Source: an uncultured Saprospiraceae bacterium
GTDB taxonomy: Bacteria; Bacteroidota; Bacteroidia; Chitinophagales; Saprospiraceae
DNA length: 64,000 bases
Assembly: GCA_937921775.1 (NCBI GenBank)
Contig: CAKZUK010000033.1
Location: 62,001-126,000 of the forward strand
Direction of reading: 5' to 3'
In this document: piece after piece, positions 39,279 to 48,954 of the stretch
Position numbering within the stretch: position 1 is the first letter of the stretch
Layout: every line of letters begins with the position of its first letter
Program-made: the position numbers and the translations under genes
The notes under the pieces: model-generated
Seen by the model: only the letters and a program-made list of their open reading frames with translations
Databases searched by the model: none
What the model was told of the DNA's origin: nothing

Positions 39279-40460
39279 TTATTGTAACCTCACTTCTTGC
39301 CCTTCCAGCAAGGTTTGTAAACCTGCTACGGCAATGTTTTGACCAACTGTTAAACCTTTGATTACGACAAAACCTTCGGAAGTTAGTTTTCCAACACTTA
39401 TCGGTTGCTTCTTGACAATGGTTTTACCACCACCAGCATCAACAATTAAAAACACAAAATTTCCTTTTGCATCTTCACCGACTGACACTGCAGGGATCAC
39501 CAAATTTTTAGTTGCAGACTGTTGATTACCAAATTGAAAAGTAACATTAGCCGCCATTCCTGGCCGTATTTGTTTTGAATTATTGACGCTAACGATAACT
39601 GGATATGTTGGTGAGTTTCCAGATGCAAAAGCTACCTTTTGTATTTGGCCATTAAATGCTTGATTTGGGATAGAGGGTATTTCGACCGTAACTTGTTGAC
39701 CTTTTTTAAAATTATTAATGAGTACTTCGGGAACGCCTACTTCAATTTCTGGGTTACCTACACTACTCAATACTGCAATAAGACTACCTGCCCCCACGCC
39801 TTCGTTAGCCTCCACCATTACAGAAGTAATAATTCCATTCATCGGTGCATAAAGTCTAGTGTAATTGGCTTGATTTCCTGCTGCTTGAACTTGTTTTCCT
39901 GCAGTTGTTACTTGCGTTTTTGCGGATGCCAGTTGTGCCAAGGCTGCGTCATATTGTGCTTTCGAGGAGGCATATCCAGATTTAGCTTGCTGAAAATCAC
40001 TTATCGGCACACTATTGTTTTCGTATAATCTCTCTACCCTTTCAAAACTAGAACGGGAATTGATTAACTGGCTTTCTGCACTTTTGACATTAGCCTCGGC
40101 ACTTTGCACGTTAGCCTCCGAACCTTCTTCTTGGGACCTAGCCTGATCCGTTTGAATGGTATAATCTATTGGGTCAATGCTCGCAATCAACTGCCCCTTT
40201 TTTACTTGATCTCCAAGTTCCACCTTGACTGTATTTAAAGTGCCCCCCACCTTAAAACTCAATTTGGTTTCGTGTTCTGCTTTTACTACTCCAGGAAAGC
40301 TATGGATTTGGCTTCCTGTCGAGTAGCCGATTTTTTTGTACTTGACAGGCTTGATAATTGCGACCGGTTCTTCTTTTTTTTCACTACAGGAAATTAGAGA
40401 AAATGCTAAAAAGAAAAGGAAGAAATATGCTTTCATTTTAAGTGTATTTTTCATCTTCAT
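39279..40460 (-). CDS. RND efflux periplasmic adaptor (membrane fusion protein)
   Basis: Lipobox FSLISCSEKK; VELGDQVKKGQLIASIDPIDY; coiled-coil hairpin; same operon as RND permease. Confidence 0.93.
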   Translation of the reverse strand: MKMKNTLKMKAYFFLFFLAFSLISCSEKKEEPVAIIKPVKYKKIGYSTGSQIHSFPGVVKAEHETKLSFKVGGTLNTVKVELGDQVKKGQLIASIDPIDYTIQTDQARSQEEGSEANVQSAEANVKSAESQLINSRSSFERVERLYENNSVPISDFQQAKSGYASSKAQYDAALAQLASAKTQVTTAGKQVQAAGNQANYTRLYAPMNGIITSVMVEANEGVGAGSLIAVLSSVGNPEIEVGVPEVLINNFKKGQQVTVEIPSIPNQAFNGQIQKVAFASGNSPTYPVIVSVNNSKQIRPGMAANVTFQFGNQQSATKNLVIPAVSVGEDAKGNFVFLIVDAGGGKTIVKKQPISVGKLTSEGFVVIKGLTVGQNIAVAGLQTLLEGQEVRLQ

Positions 40461-40522
40461 CTGTTTAAAATATTGTAAGTACTAAGTTATAATGATTAGG
40501 TATTCGATACCTGCGGCATTTA

Positions 40523-42847
40523 TTATTGATTGAAATATTGTTGAATTCTTTGGAAAAAATCATTTTTATCAGAAGATGTTGCTAAGAAATTAAAGTAGCC
40601 GATAGAACGCTCTAGACTCAAGAAGTCTTGAATAAAAGTATACACCGCATTAGTGGCTTGTAGTTCGGTTCCTAGGGAATTACTCTGAGCATCAATCAAA
40701 GTAGTGATATTAGTTTGACCAGCGGAATAAGCATCTTGAACGATCTCATAATTTTTAAGAGAGGCATTCGCCGCCGTTTGAGCAAGTGTCATTCTAGAAA
40801 AAGAAGCACCTACATTTTCTAAACTTGCTCTGATAAAAAGTTCCAATTGATTCTCTGTGTTCTTTCGAGTATTCTGCAATTGAATCACGCTAAGCTTTGA
40901 TTGTTCGATGAGTTTTTTTCGACTATTGCCTTGAAAAATAGGGTAAGAAAGGCCCAAGCCGACATCCCAAGTAGTAGCTTTGTCCGAAGGTGGAAAAACT
41001 TCAGGAATCTCAAGTCTTCCAAGTACCCGATTGACAGAACCACTCATGGCCACCGAAGGTAAATACATGGCCCGTTCTCGTGATAGTTGCAATCGTTCCT
41101 GCACTTTTAAACCCAAGTCAATCTGTGCTAACTCGGGTAAATTGTCTTTTGCATAATCGACTAAAAAATTAGAAAGCTTATCTAAACTCCCATAGTCATT
41201 AATAAAGACCATTCGTTCATCAGATAAAATAAGCATTGATTCTGCAATGGTCGATTCGCTAATATCGACAGGTTCGTTGATTGGTCGATTGAGCAATTGA
41301 TTGAGTTGAAACTTTCCTTGACGCAAAGCTGCAAAAGCATTGTTCAGTTCAATGTTCGCATTCGCTAGTTCTGCCTCCCAACGATTGATGTCAGAAGCCC
41401 CTGAAGAACCAATGGCCTCTTTAGCTTTGGAAATATCAAAATTATCTTTATTCCGTTCCACATTTTGTTGTTGGATATTGAGGTTGCTTTTTGCAAATAG
41501 AATATTCATATAAGCATTGGTCACGTCAATCACCACGTCTAATTGAGTTTGCAATAATTGCTTTTCTTCACTTTCCTTGAGCATTTTTTGAATGGCAACA
41601 TTTGCCAAAACAGGTTCTGCAAAAACAACTTGAGAAGCACTTCCGCTCAAAAGCCAATTTCCTCTTCCCTGTGCGCCTTGTCGGGACAAAGCGGTTAATT
41701 CATCGGTATAGGATAGGCTAGTAGAAACATCAATTTGGGGCAGTAAATCCGCTTTGGCAATTCCAATTTCAGTATCGGCAATACGTACATCTGCTTGTTC
41801 AATCTTTATTTCTAAATTATTTTGCAGCGCCTGTGCAATTGCTTTTTGCAAAGTCAATTTGTTATCCGTTTGAATATTTTCAAGATTGATCAAGGTCGCA
41901 TTTGCCATGACATCAAAACTAGGGTAGATTTCAATTTGGCGAGCCGTTTCCATATTGATAATAAGATTTTCTCCATAAGTCTGTACTTCCACCGAAAGGT
42001 CAGCAGCCAGTTGACCTTCTACAATTTTCATCACCGTAAGTGCCGTTCGTCGAGGAATTTTTTGTAGATTATCTTTGGTCTCATAAGCCGCCAAAGCACC
42101 AGCAGCAATATTTCGCTCTCCAAAAAGAGCGGCCGAGGGTATTTTGTTTTCATTAATAGTTTGATAAATATTCTTTAGCTGACTCGTGTCTTTTCCAAAA
42201 TAAGGTAAAGCATAAACGGCTACTTTTTTATCCGCCATATCCGTAAAGTGTTCCTCAATATTCTCGCTGTAAAAAATGTGATCCACTGTTACATTCCTTC
42301 CTTGGAGATATTTATCAAAAAGTTGTTTAATAAAAGGCGTTTCTCCAATCGTTCCTTTTTCTGTAACCACTTCCAAATGATCAAAAGGATAAATACTGTA
42401 CAATAAATTAAGATCCCGTTCCATATCAAATGGCGACTCCGTATAAGTAAAATTTTCAATGCCAGATGTTCCTGCAGGAGTCTTCTGCAAACCTTGCAGT
42501 TGAGCATCTAATACAATAGAAGCAATTGTTGGTTTGGGATACTTTTTCAAGCTAATTGCATAGTTTGAGGTATTTGTCCCAAAGCCAACTACAATATCGT
42601 TTTCAGTATAAGCATCTGAAAATGATTTTGCCATATCTACTTTACTTGAAGTAGCGTAATACATATTGATCGTTGCTTCATAACGATGTTGGAGCAACAA
42701 CAAAATTTCTTCTTTAAGATTCTTTTCATATTGTAATTCCAATTTGCTATCAGGAGAGCTATCGCTAATGACTGCAATGTTTACTGGAGTTTGTGCCATC
42801 AAAGGGTGAAGCCCTAAGAGGAAAAAAAGGAGGAGTAGGTTTCTCAT
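40523..42847 (-). CDS. TolC-family outer membrane factor with N-terminal periplasmic-binding-like domain
   Basis: N-terminal ~300 aa: VNIAVISDSSPDSKLELQYEKNLKEEILLLLQHRY...DIVVGFGTNTSNYAI; C-terminal ~430 aa TolC repeats (KLTLQKAIAQALQNNLEIKIEQADVRIADTEIGIAKADLLPQIDVS). Confidence 0.85.
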   Translation of the reverse strand: MRNLLLLFFLLGLHPLMAQTPVNIAVISDSSPDSKLELQYEKNLKEEILLLLQHRYEATINMYYATSSKVDMAKSFSDAYTENDIVVGFGTNTSNYAISLKKYPKPTIASIVLDAQLQGLQKTPAGTSGIENFTYTESPFDMERDLNLLYSIYPFDHLEVVTEKGTIGETPFIKQLFDKYLQGRNVTVDHIFYSENIEEHFTDMADKKVAVYALPYFGKDTSQLKNIYQTINENKIPSAALFGERNIAAGALAAYETKDNLQKIPRRTALTVMKIVEGQLAADLSVEVQTYGENLIINMETARQIEIYPSFDVMANATLINLENIQTDNKLTLQKAIAQALQNNLEIKIEQADVRIADTEIGIAKADLLPQIDVSTSLSYTDELTALSRQGAQGRGNWLLSGSASQVVFAEPVLANVAIQKMLKESEEKQLLQTQLDVVIDVTNAYMNILFAKSNLNIQQQNVERNKDNFDISKAKEAIGSSGASDINRWEAELANANIELNNAFAALRQGKFQLNQLLNRPINEPVDISESTIAESMLILSDERMVFINDYGSLDKLSNFLVDYAKDNLPELAQIDLGLKVQERLQLSRERAMYLPSVAMSGSVNRVLGRLEIPEVFPPSDKATTWDVGLGLSYPIFQGNSRKKLIEQSKLSVIQLQNTRKNTENQLELFIRASLENVGASFSRMTLAQTAANASLKNYEIVQDAYSAGQTNITTLIDAQSNSLGTELQATNAVYTFIQDFLSLERSIGYFNFLATSSDKNDFFQRIQQYFNQ

Positions 42848-43363
42848 TAGTTTTTTTTATTCTAAATTATTGTCGAATGACATTCCCGATCATTCTAAAA
42901 TTTCAAGACATTACTTTTTTAGGTTAAATATTTTTCTGTTATGAAATTCGACTTGTTTGATTTTTGGATCTCTTGTGCAGGTATATTTCGAAATATAACC
43001 ATATTTTTCACTTACTCGGCTAAGTGACTGGACAAAATTATTTGGGATTTTACTATTTTTCTAAATTTAATAAGCGGTTGACCGATAAAGAATTAGCGTG
43101 TAAATTTATAAAAATGTCAAAAGGAGGATGCCAAATAATTCCGTCAAACTAAGTACTCATAACATAAATTTTTTTAATTTTAGAATGTTCTTTTTCAGCG
43201 ATGACTTCTTCCAAATTTTCTCAAATAGCTTAGGCTATTCTTAAAAATAGTGGAATCGACCTCACTAAAAAACAATGCATTCAAATTCTTAACATAACTT
43301 ATGTTACAGGGTACTAAAACGCTATGCTTTTATAAGAGAAAGATCAGCCATATTACTACTTGT

Positions 43364-44263
43364 TTAATATTGAACACCAGTCATCTTTTCAGATAAGTCC
43401 CAAAGCCGTTCTGCATTCAATTCGTTGTGTGATAACTTGTTAGATTTTACAATAAATGGGTGACCTCTCAGTTCAAATAACTTGGTGGGCCCATAGTAAT
43501 CGCCCGATTTCGCATTCTCGTCAATAGCAGCCCTAAGTGTGGGTAATGTCCCCATCTCTACGGTCTGAGCAACGATATTCCCAAGAAACTGGAAAAGTCC
43601 GGAATGCCTATCTAATTCTGTTTTAGTCCATCCAGGATGTGATACAGTTACCATTGGAGCATTCTCTTTATTTTTAAGTTTCCTTGCCAACTCATAAGCG
43701 AAATACAGGTTTGCTAATTTACTATCTCCGTATGCCTTTCCTGTTTTATAGTTTCTGTTTTCCCAATTAATATCATCGAAATTAATATCTCCTTGGCGAT
43801 GCGCAACACTGGAGGTAACAACAATTCTTGAAGATTTTGTTTTTTTCAATAATGGCATTAAATGTCCAGTTAGAGCAAAATGTCCAAAATGATTGACCCC
43901 CATTTGGATTTCAAAATTATCTTTTGTTTTTGAAAAAGGACAAGCCATTACGCCGGCATTGTTAATTAAAATATCTAAGCGATTGTAAGACGTTTTGATT
44001 CCATCAGCAAAAGCTTGTATCGACTTCAGGCAGTTGAGTTCAAGTAACTTAATTTCAATTTTTACATTTGGAAATGTTTTTTTAATTGCTTGAATTACTA
44101 CTGTTGCTTTTTTCGTATTTCTAACAGCCATTATAACAGTAGCATTATTCCCTGCTAAGACCTTTGTTGCTTCTTTACCTAAGCCACTTGTTGCTCCAGT
44201 TATGATAACTACTTTACCTTCTTGATTGGGAATGTTATTACTATCCCATTTTTGTTTTGACAT
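43364..44263 (-). CDS. SDR family oxidoreductase (retinol dehydrogenase-like)
   Basis: VVIITGATSGLGKEA, DILINNAGVMACP, YGDSKLANLYFAYELARKL. Confidence 0.92.
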   Translation of the reverse strand: MSKQKWDSNNIPNQEGKVVIITGATSGLGKEATKVLAGNNATVIMAVRNTKKATVVIQAIKKTFPNVKIEIKLLELNCLKSIQAFADGIKTSYNRLDILINNAGVMACPFSKTKDNFEIQMGVNHFGHFALTGHLMPLLKKTKSSRIVVTSSVAHRQGDINFDDINWENRNYKTGKAYGDSKLANLYFAYELARKLKNKENAPMVTVSHPGWTKTELDRHSGLFQFLGNIVAQTVEMGTLPTLRAAIDENAKSGDYYGPTKLFELRGHPFIVKSNKLSHNELNAERLWDLSEKMTGVQY

Positions 44264-44348
44264 AAGTTGATTCGATTTTAAAATATTGTCTAGTAGATTA
44301 GATCTGGCAAATAACTAGATAGCCCGACAGCTTTGAATTTTTTTTGAT

Positions 44349-44907
44349 TTAATTAGCTGCTTCACTAATCTTCTTCAGGGCCTCATTCATCAGCTCATAT
44401 CGTTCAGTCATGTTCTTCTTTGTTTTCTTTGTCAGAACGAAAGACTTCACCAGCCCTTTCATCTTTTCGTAGTGTACTAGACGTGTTCCTTTCCCATTAT
44501 TGATTGGTTCAAAAATAAAGACGTGGTTGGCCTTCAGATACCATCGTTTAAAACCCCAATCAAATACTTCTTCGTTATTTTCATAAACGACAGGGTTTAC
44601 AGGAGCTGGAGCAGGATCATTTTTTCTACCAAAATCTAAGGTCAAGGTCAAGGGTAGGTTTAGTGTCCAAATTATTGATGTCTCCACTTTTGATTGCAAT
44701 TTTAGGAATCACAGCATTCCATTCAGGCCACTTTTTAAAGGCTAAAAATTTTGCACGAACGATTTCCGGTGAGGCATTTATAAGTATCTCCGTAAAAACA
44801 GTGCGCTTTCCCTTTACCTCACTTGCTTGTCGGGTATAAGTGTCTTGTGCACTTAAAGTCATGCATAGTCCGCTAAAAAAAAATAATGCTAAAAATAAAA
44901 ATCTCAT
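44349..44907 (-). pseudogene. SRPBCC-domain protein split by a frameshift
   Basis: Two overlapping minus-strand ORFs (44626..44907 and 44349..44699) in different frames form one SRPBCC protein: FTEILINASPEIVRAKFLAFKKWPEWNAVIPKI... then ...LDFGRKNDPAPAPVNPVVYENNEEVFDWGFKRWYLKANHVFIFEPINNGKGTRLVHYEKMKGLV. Confidence 0.82.
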
Positions 44908-45262
44908 TCGTGTTATTTTTGTGAATTAGTAATAACACAAATTTGAGCCTTTTGAATTAAGGAAATCTATACATTTCGCAGAAGCTTGTATATATTTCGC
45001 AGATGCTTGAATAGATTTTGAAAAGGATCCTTTTATTTGCTTTTCCCTTCTAAGTTGTTTAACCTAATTATTTTGTTCCGTCACTTATCCAAAGTAGAAT
45101 TATTCGACCTAGCACAGAACATTAAGCCTTTCGGCAAATGGACGTTCAAATCAGGTACTCCAGTTTTAGTGGCATGCATGACATCTAAATTCCCTTTTAG
45201 ATTCCTTTTGTTGTCGGACATTTATTGGGATAGCTTCAAGTTATACATTCGATTTAGGACTA

Positions 45263-46549
45263 TTAAAAAAGGCGATTGAACATATCGGCATATTTTTTAA
45301 TAACATCAATAGTATTTTTGTCCTTTTCATAAACGGAGTACCAGCCTTGAAATTCATGTGGCGGATCACCAGTAAAGTCATCACCCGCCTTCCAGATTGC
45401 TTTTGTACTAGCAGGGCGTCCTTCTCCTGACCATGCCCAAAAATTGCAACCTACCATTGGACTTCCTTCTTTAGCATGTTGGTAAATGGTTTCAAACATC
45501 AATCTGTAATACTTATCTCGCATAGCCGTTGCAGCGGCAGGATCGTGATCATCTAAGTCACGAGATATTCCAAACTCTTCCAAGACGAGTGGCTTTTTTA
45601 GTTTTTTGGAAATAGCCAAATGCTCATTTATATAAGCCCTGGCCTTGCTAAGCCCAATTTCAAATGTACTATCTGCTTGAAGAGGATCATACCATCCCCA
45701 GTTTTGTACCCAGATATGAATAGTGGTATAGTCAATATGTTTGAACTTATGATCCTTGTAGAAATCATTTCCATTGGCGGTAGCCGTATTGCCCTCGCTA
45801 CCGATAGTAAGGAGATGCTTACTATCCATCTTTTTTATGTAACGAGCTGTTTTTCGAATCCATCGTCGGTAAGCTCTTGGTTTTTCCATGCCACGGGGTT
45901 CATTTGCAATTTCCCAAGACATAATGGTCGGATCATTTTTGTAAAGGATTCCCGTAATGCTATTGGTTCGGTTAATGATTTTATTCAGATGTTGACGAAA
46001 CGCTTTTTTTGCTTTTCTATTGGTATAAAATTTTGAAGTAAATTCCATATAGGTCCACCACTCATTTGTGCCAATGATCGGAGGGTAAGGAATGGCAGCA
46101 TCCTTTTTGCTCCAGCTATAATACTGAGCCATACCACCTGACCAGGGCCAGAAATTATTGAGGCAAATGACGGCATAGATTTCTCGTTTGGCAAGTTCAA
46201 GTATTAAAAAGTCAAGTGCTTCAAGCAAATCCTGATTGTATTGTCCAGGGGATTCCTGAAGTGCTGGTTGCATTCGACCTGGTTCAGAAGATGGACCTTC
46301 ACTGGCAGCCATGATGCGAACATTGCTAATACCAATACTTTTCAAATGGTCAAGCTCGCGTAGTAAACGGGGACGATCTCCTCCTTCGCCTTTGGATGCC
46401 AGGTTGATGGCGTACCACAAATTGGTGCCCATGAAATGGTATATTTGGTCTCCCTTCATGAGTTTAGTTTCCTTTACAGAAATGAAGGATTGACCCTGAG
46501 AAGAGATGGATAGGCTTAACATTAGGAGCAAATAAAGGTATTTTTGCAT
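45263..46549 (-). CDS. GH5-like secreted glycoside hydrolase (endo-beta-mannanase-like)
   Basis: Signal peptide; FMGTNLWYAINLAS, PTIMSWEIANEPRG, KPLVLEEFGISRD, GCNFWAWSGEGRP. Confidence 0.88.
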   Translation of the reverse strand: MQKYLYLLLMLSLSISSQGQSFISVKETKLMKGDQIYHFMGTNLWYAINLASKGEGGDRPRLLRELDHLKSIGISNVRIMAASEGPSSEPGRMQPALQESPGQYNQDLLEALDFLILELAKREIYAVICLNNFWPWSGGMAQYYSWSKKDAAIPYPPIIGTNEWWTYMEFTSKFYTNRKAKKAFRQHLNKIINRTNSITGILYKNDPTIMSWEIANEPRGMEKPRAYRRWIRKTARYIKKMDSKHLLTIGSEGNTATANGNDFYKDHKFKHIDYTTIHIWVQNWGWYDPLQADSTFEIGLSKARAYINEHLAISKKLKKPLVLEEFGISRDLDDHDPAAATAMRDKYYRLMFETIYQHAKEGSPMVGCNFWAWSGEGRPASTKAIWKAGDDFTGDPPHEFQGWYSVYEKDKNTIDVIKKYADMFNRLF

Positions 46550-46656
46550 TTTGAAATTCTATGGCGATAGTTTAACATGTCTTGTAAAATAGCTATGTTT
46601 ACAGAGAAGTTGTTGAGCAACTTCGTTAAGTGCAAATTAAGCCCATTAAATAGACT

Positions 46657-48525
46657 ATGCGAAATTTACTGTTCATATATCTGCTGTTTTTGTCCGCTCC
46701 TGTCTTTGCAGGAGGAGATACGCTGCATATTGCCTTTACGACTCAAGAGTTGGCTGCTTACCCTGAGGCAACGGAAGCAATCATGAAAGGACAACAATCT
46801 TTTGATGAAAGGGAAGTTGACCAAGCTTTGATGAATTATCAGAAAGCTCTGATAGAATTGGTGCCTGGCTTTTCTAATACTGATCCAGACGAGAATCCTG
46901 ATAAGAAAAATTTTTACGCTAATACCTTATTATCAAAAGCATTTGAAGGGAAAGCAAAAACATATGAAGCAATAGCAAGGAGAGAAACAGGAATAGATGC
47001 ATTTGAAAAAGCATTGACTTGTCGGGAATTAATATTTGAAGTAGATAGGCATCTCGCTCATATTGGAAAGGTGTACGATCCAATACATTATGATGAATTG
47101 GTCGCTCAAGCATTTAATCTTTACGAAAAAACAAATAACCCTTCCGTTCTTTTACGGGTCTTTAGGTCTGTAGAAAAATGCCGAAAAATACGAACACTCG
47201 AAAGTTTGCGAGACCCTTCAACTAAGCAAATTGCAAATGTACCTGTTGAATTAATTGCCAATCTACAGCAACAAAAAATAAGTCTAGATCAAGAATTGAA
47301 ACGCTATCTCTCTTCCAAAGGAACTGCTAACGAGACCAAAACCGAAGAAGCTTACAAGGCCATTAGAAAGACTTATCAAAACGCACTATTCGATTCGAAA
47401 AAGAAATATCCCGATTTTTATCGTTTGCAATATGATGAATCAGTAGTGACTGTTGGTGAAATTCAAAACCGTATTTCTGATAAAGAAGAAGCGGTCATTG
47501 CTTTTTATGATACTGCAGACCAATTATATATTTTTGTTATTGGACAAAATGGTTTTCGTGGCAGACGAATCGCAAAAGACTTTCCAATTGGAAATTGGGT
47601 TAAGCAACTGAGAACAGAAATTCAGAATTACGGGAACGGAGATAAGGTGGCGGCCTGTACTGGATATAGAGAAATGGCCTATAAATTGTATCAAAAAATT
47701 GTAGAACCTTTAGGGGCACTTCCAACGAGCTTGGTGATTATTCCAGATGGAGTTGTTGCACAATTGCCATTTAGTGCCTTGCTGTCTGAGCAGGTTTCAG
47801 ATTGTACTTTTAATAAGTACCCATTTATGCTTCGGGATCATCAGATCAGTTATCATTATGGAGCAGACCTTTACGCAAGGGCCGCTTATCTAGAACATGA
47901 AAGTTATAAAAATGTAGTAGGTTTTACTTCTGGTAGAGATCTGAGCGCAATAACTAAGGTTATGGGAGGGAAAGTGTTTGGCGCGAAAAGAGATAACTTT
48001 GAGGAAGCAGCAGTCACAGCTAGTCTCTTGCATTTATCTATACCAACTCAAACTAATAATGAAAAAAAACCTTGGTTTTCATTTCAACTTTCTGACGATA
48101 GTCCATTTCTAGAAAAGGAAATTTATAATCTAAATCTAGCATCTCAAATGGTGGTACTTAGTGATTGCACATTAGGAAATGGTACCACAGGTTTGCTATC
48201 TATCGTTCAAGGGTTTCAATATGCTGGTGCGCAAAGTGTGGTGACTACCTTATGGAAAAATGATGAGGGCTCTATGCGAACAATGATGAATGATTTTTAC
48301 ACACAACTTCGAAATGGTATGACCAAAGATGCTGCACTTCGGAGTGCTTGCCTTTCTTTGTGGAAAGAAAAAGATGCAGATTTATGTCATCCCTTACATT
48401 GGGCAACTTACATACCGATAGGTGATATGGATGCGGTCAAAGAAAAAAATTGGTATTTATATCTGATAGGGATTGCACCGCTCGTTGCCTTATTTTATTT
48501 TTGGAGAAAGTATCGTACGGCATAG
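46657..48525 (+). CDS. CHAT-domain protein with signal peptide and C-terminal TM anchor
   Basis: IIPDGVVAQLPFSALLSE, VVLSDCTLGNGTTGLLSIVQGFQYAGAQSVVTTLWKNDEGSMRTMMNDFY, HPLHWATYIPIGD; terminal YLYLIGIAPLVALFYFWRKYRTA. Confidence 0.88.
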   Translation: MRNLLFIYLLFLSAPVFAGGDTLHIAFTTQELAAYPEATEAIMKGQQSFDEREVDQALMNYQKALIELVPGFSNTDPDENPDKKNFYANTLLSKAFEGKAKTYEAIARRETGIDAFEKALTCRELIFEVDRHLAHIGKVYDPIHYDELVAQAFNLYEKTNNPSVLLRVFRSVEKCRKIRTLESLRDPSTKQIANVPVELIANLQQQKISLDQELKRYLSSKGTANETKTEEAYKAIRKTYQNALFDSKKKYPDFYRLQYDESVVTVGEIQNRISDKEEAVIAFYDTADQLYIFVIGQNGFRGRRIAKDFPIGNWVKQLRTEIQNYGNGDKVAACTGYREMAYKLYQKIVEPLGALPTSLVIIPDGVVAQLPFSALLSEQVSDCTFNKYPFMLRDHQISYHYGADLYARAAYLEHESYKNVVGFTSGRDLSAITKVMGGKVFGAKRDNFEEAAVTASLLHLSIPTQTNNEKKPWFSFQLSDDSPFLEKEIYNLNLASQMVVLSDCTLGNGTTGLLSIVQGFQYAGAQSVVTTLWKNDEGSMRTMMNDFYTQLRNGMTKDAALRSACLSLWKEKDADLCHPLHWATYIPIGDMDAVKEKNWYLYLIGIAPLVALFYFWRKYRTA

Positions 48526-48600
48526 CCGCAAATCGAAATTGCAATCTAAATGGGAAGAGCAATGCACTATGATTTGCTCTTTCGAAGGCTAATCTTGTAA
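48518..48600 (+). repeat. Post-stop hairpin element, copy 3 (overlapping CHAT stop codon)
   Basis: CGGCATAGCCGCAAAT...GCAATGCACTATGATTTGCTCTTTCGAAGGCTAATC; similar to the 3' half of copy 1. Confidence 0.5.
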
Positions 48601-48791
48601 AGATTATTGTTAAATCGAATCGCAAGTTAATATTCTAAGCAAAAAAACTGCAGACGCATCTACCGTTTTCTAAACAATTCTCACACTTTAGTCCTGTAGA
48701 GTCACCATTACGTAAAGAGCTGTTTCAAATACGATGTATGAGACTTATATTTGTACTGTGTAGTTTCTCATAGTATTTATTGTTTTTTAAT

Positions 48792-48832
48792 TCTCCTACG
48801 TCATCAGCCTCCGATGTAGGAGATTTTTTTTT
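48792..48832 (+). terminator. Intrinsic terminator far downstream of CHAT gene
   Basis: TCTCCTAC...GTAGGAGA followed by T9. Confidence 0.8.
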
Positions 48833-48954
48833 GTAAAAAATATAGGTGAGAACTTGGTGGTGAGAAGCTGGAAGGCCACTAAGACGTGTAGCCTTGAGTT
48901 ATCGGTGTCTTCTAAGATACTATTCTCCGACTTTCAACTTCAACTTCATCGCCA

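Noticed and set aside
44626-44699. Programmed frameshift in the SRPBCC gene
   Set aside because: No slippery heptamer or downstream stimulator recognised; a repeat-associated indel or sequencing error is simpler.
45037-45279. 80-aa + strand ORF between SRPBCC and GH5 genes
   Set aside because: No domain or convincing start context; overlaps the GH5 3' end.
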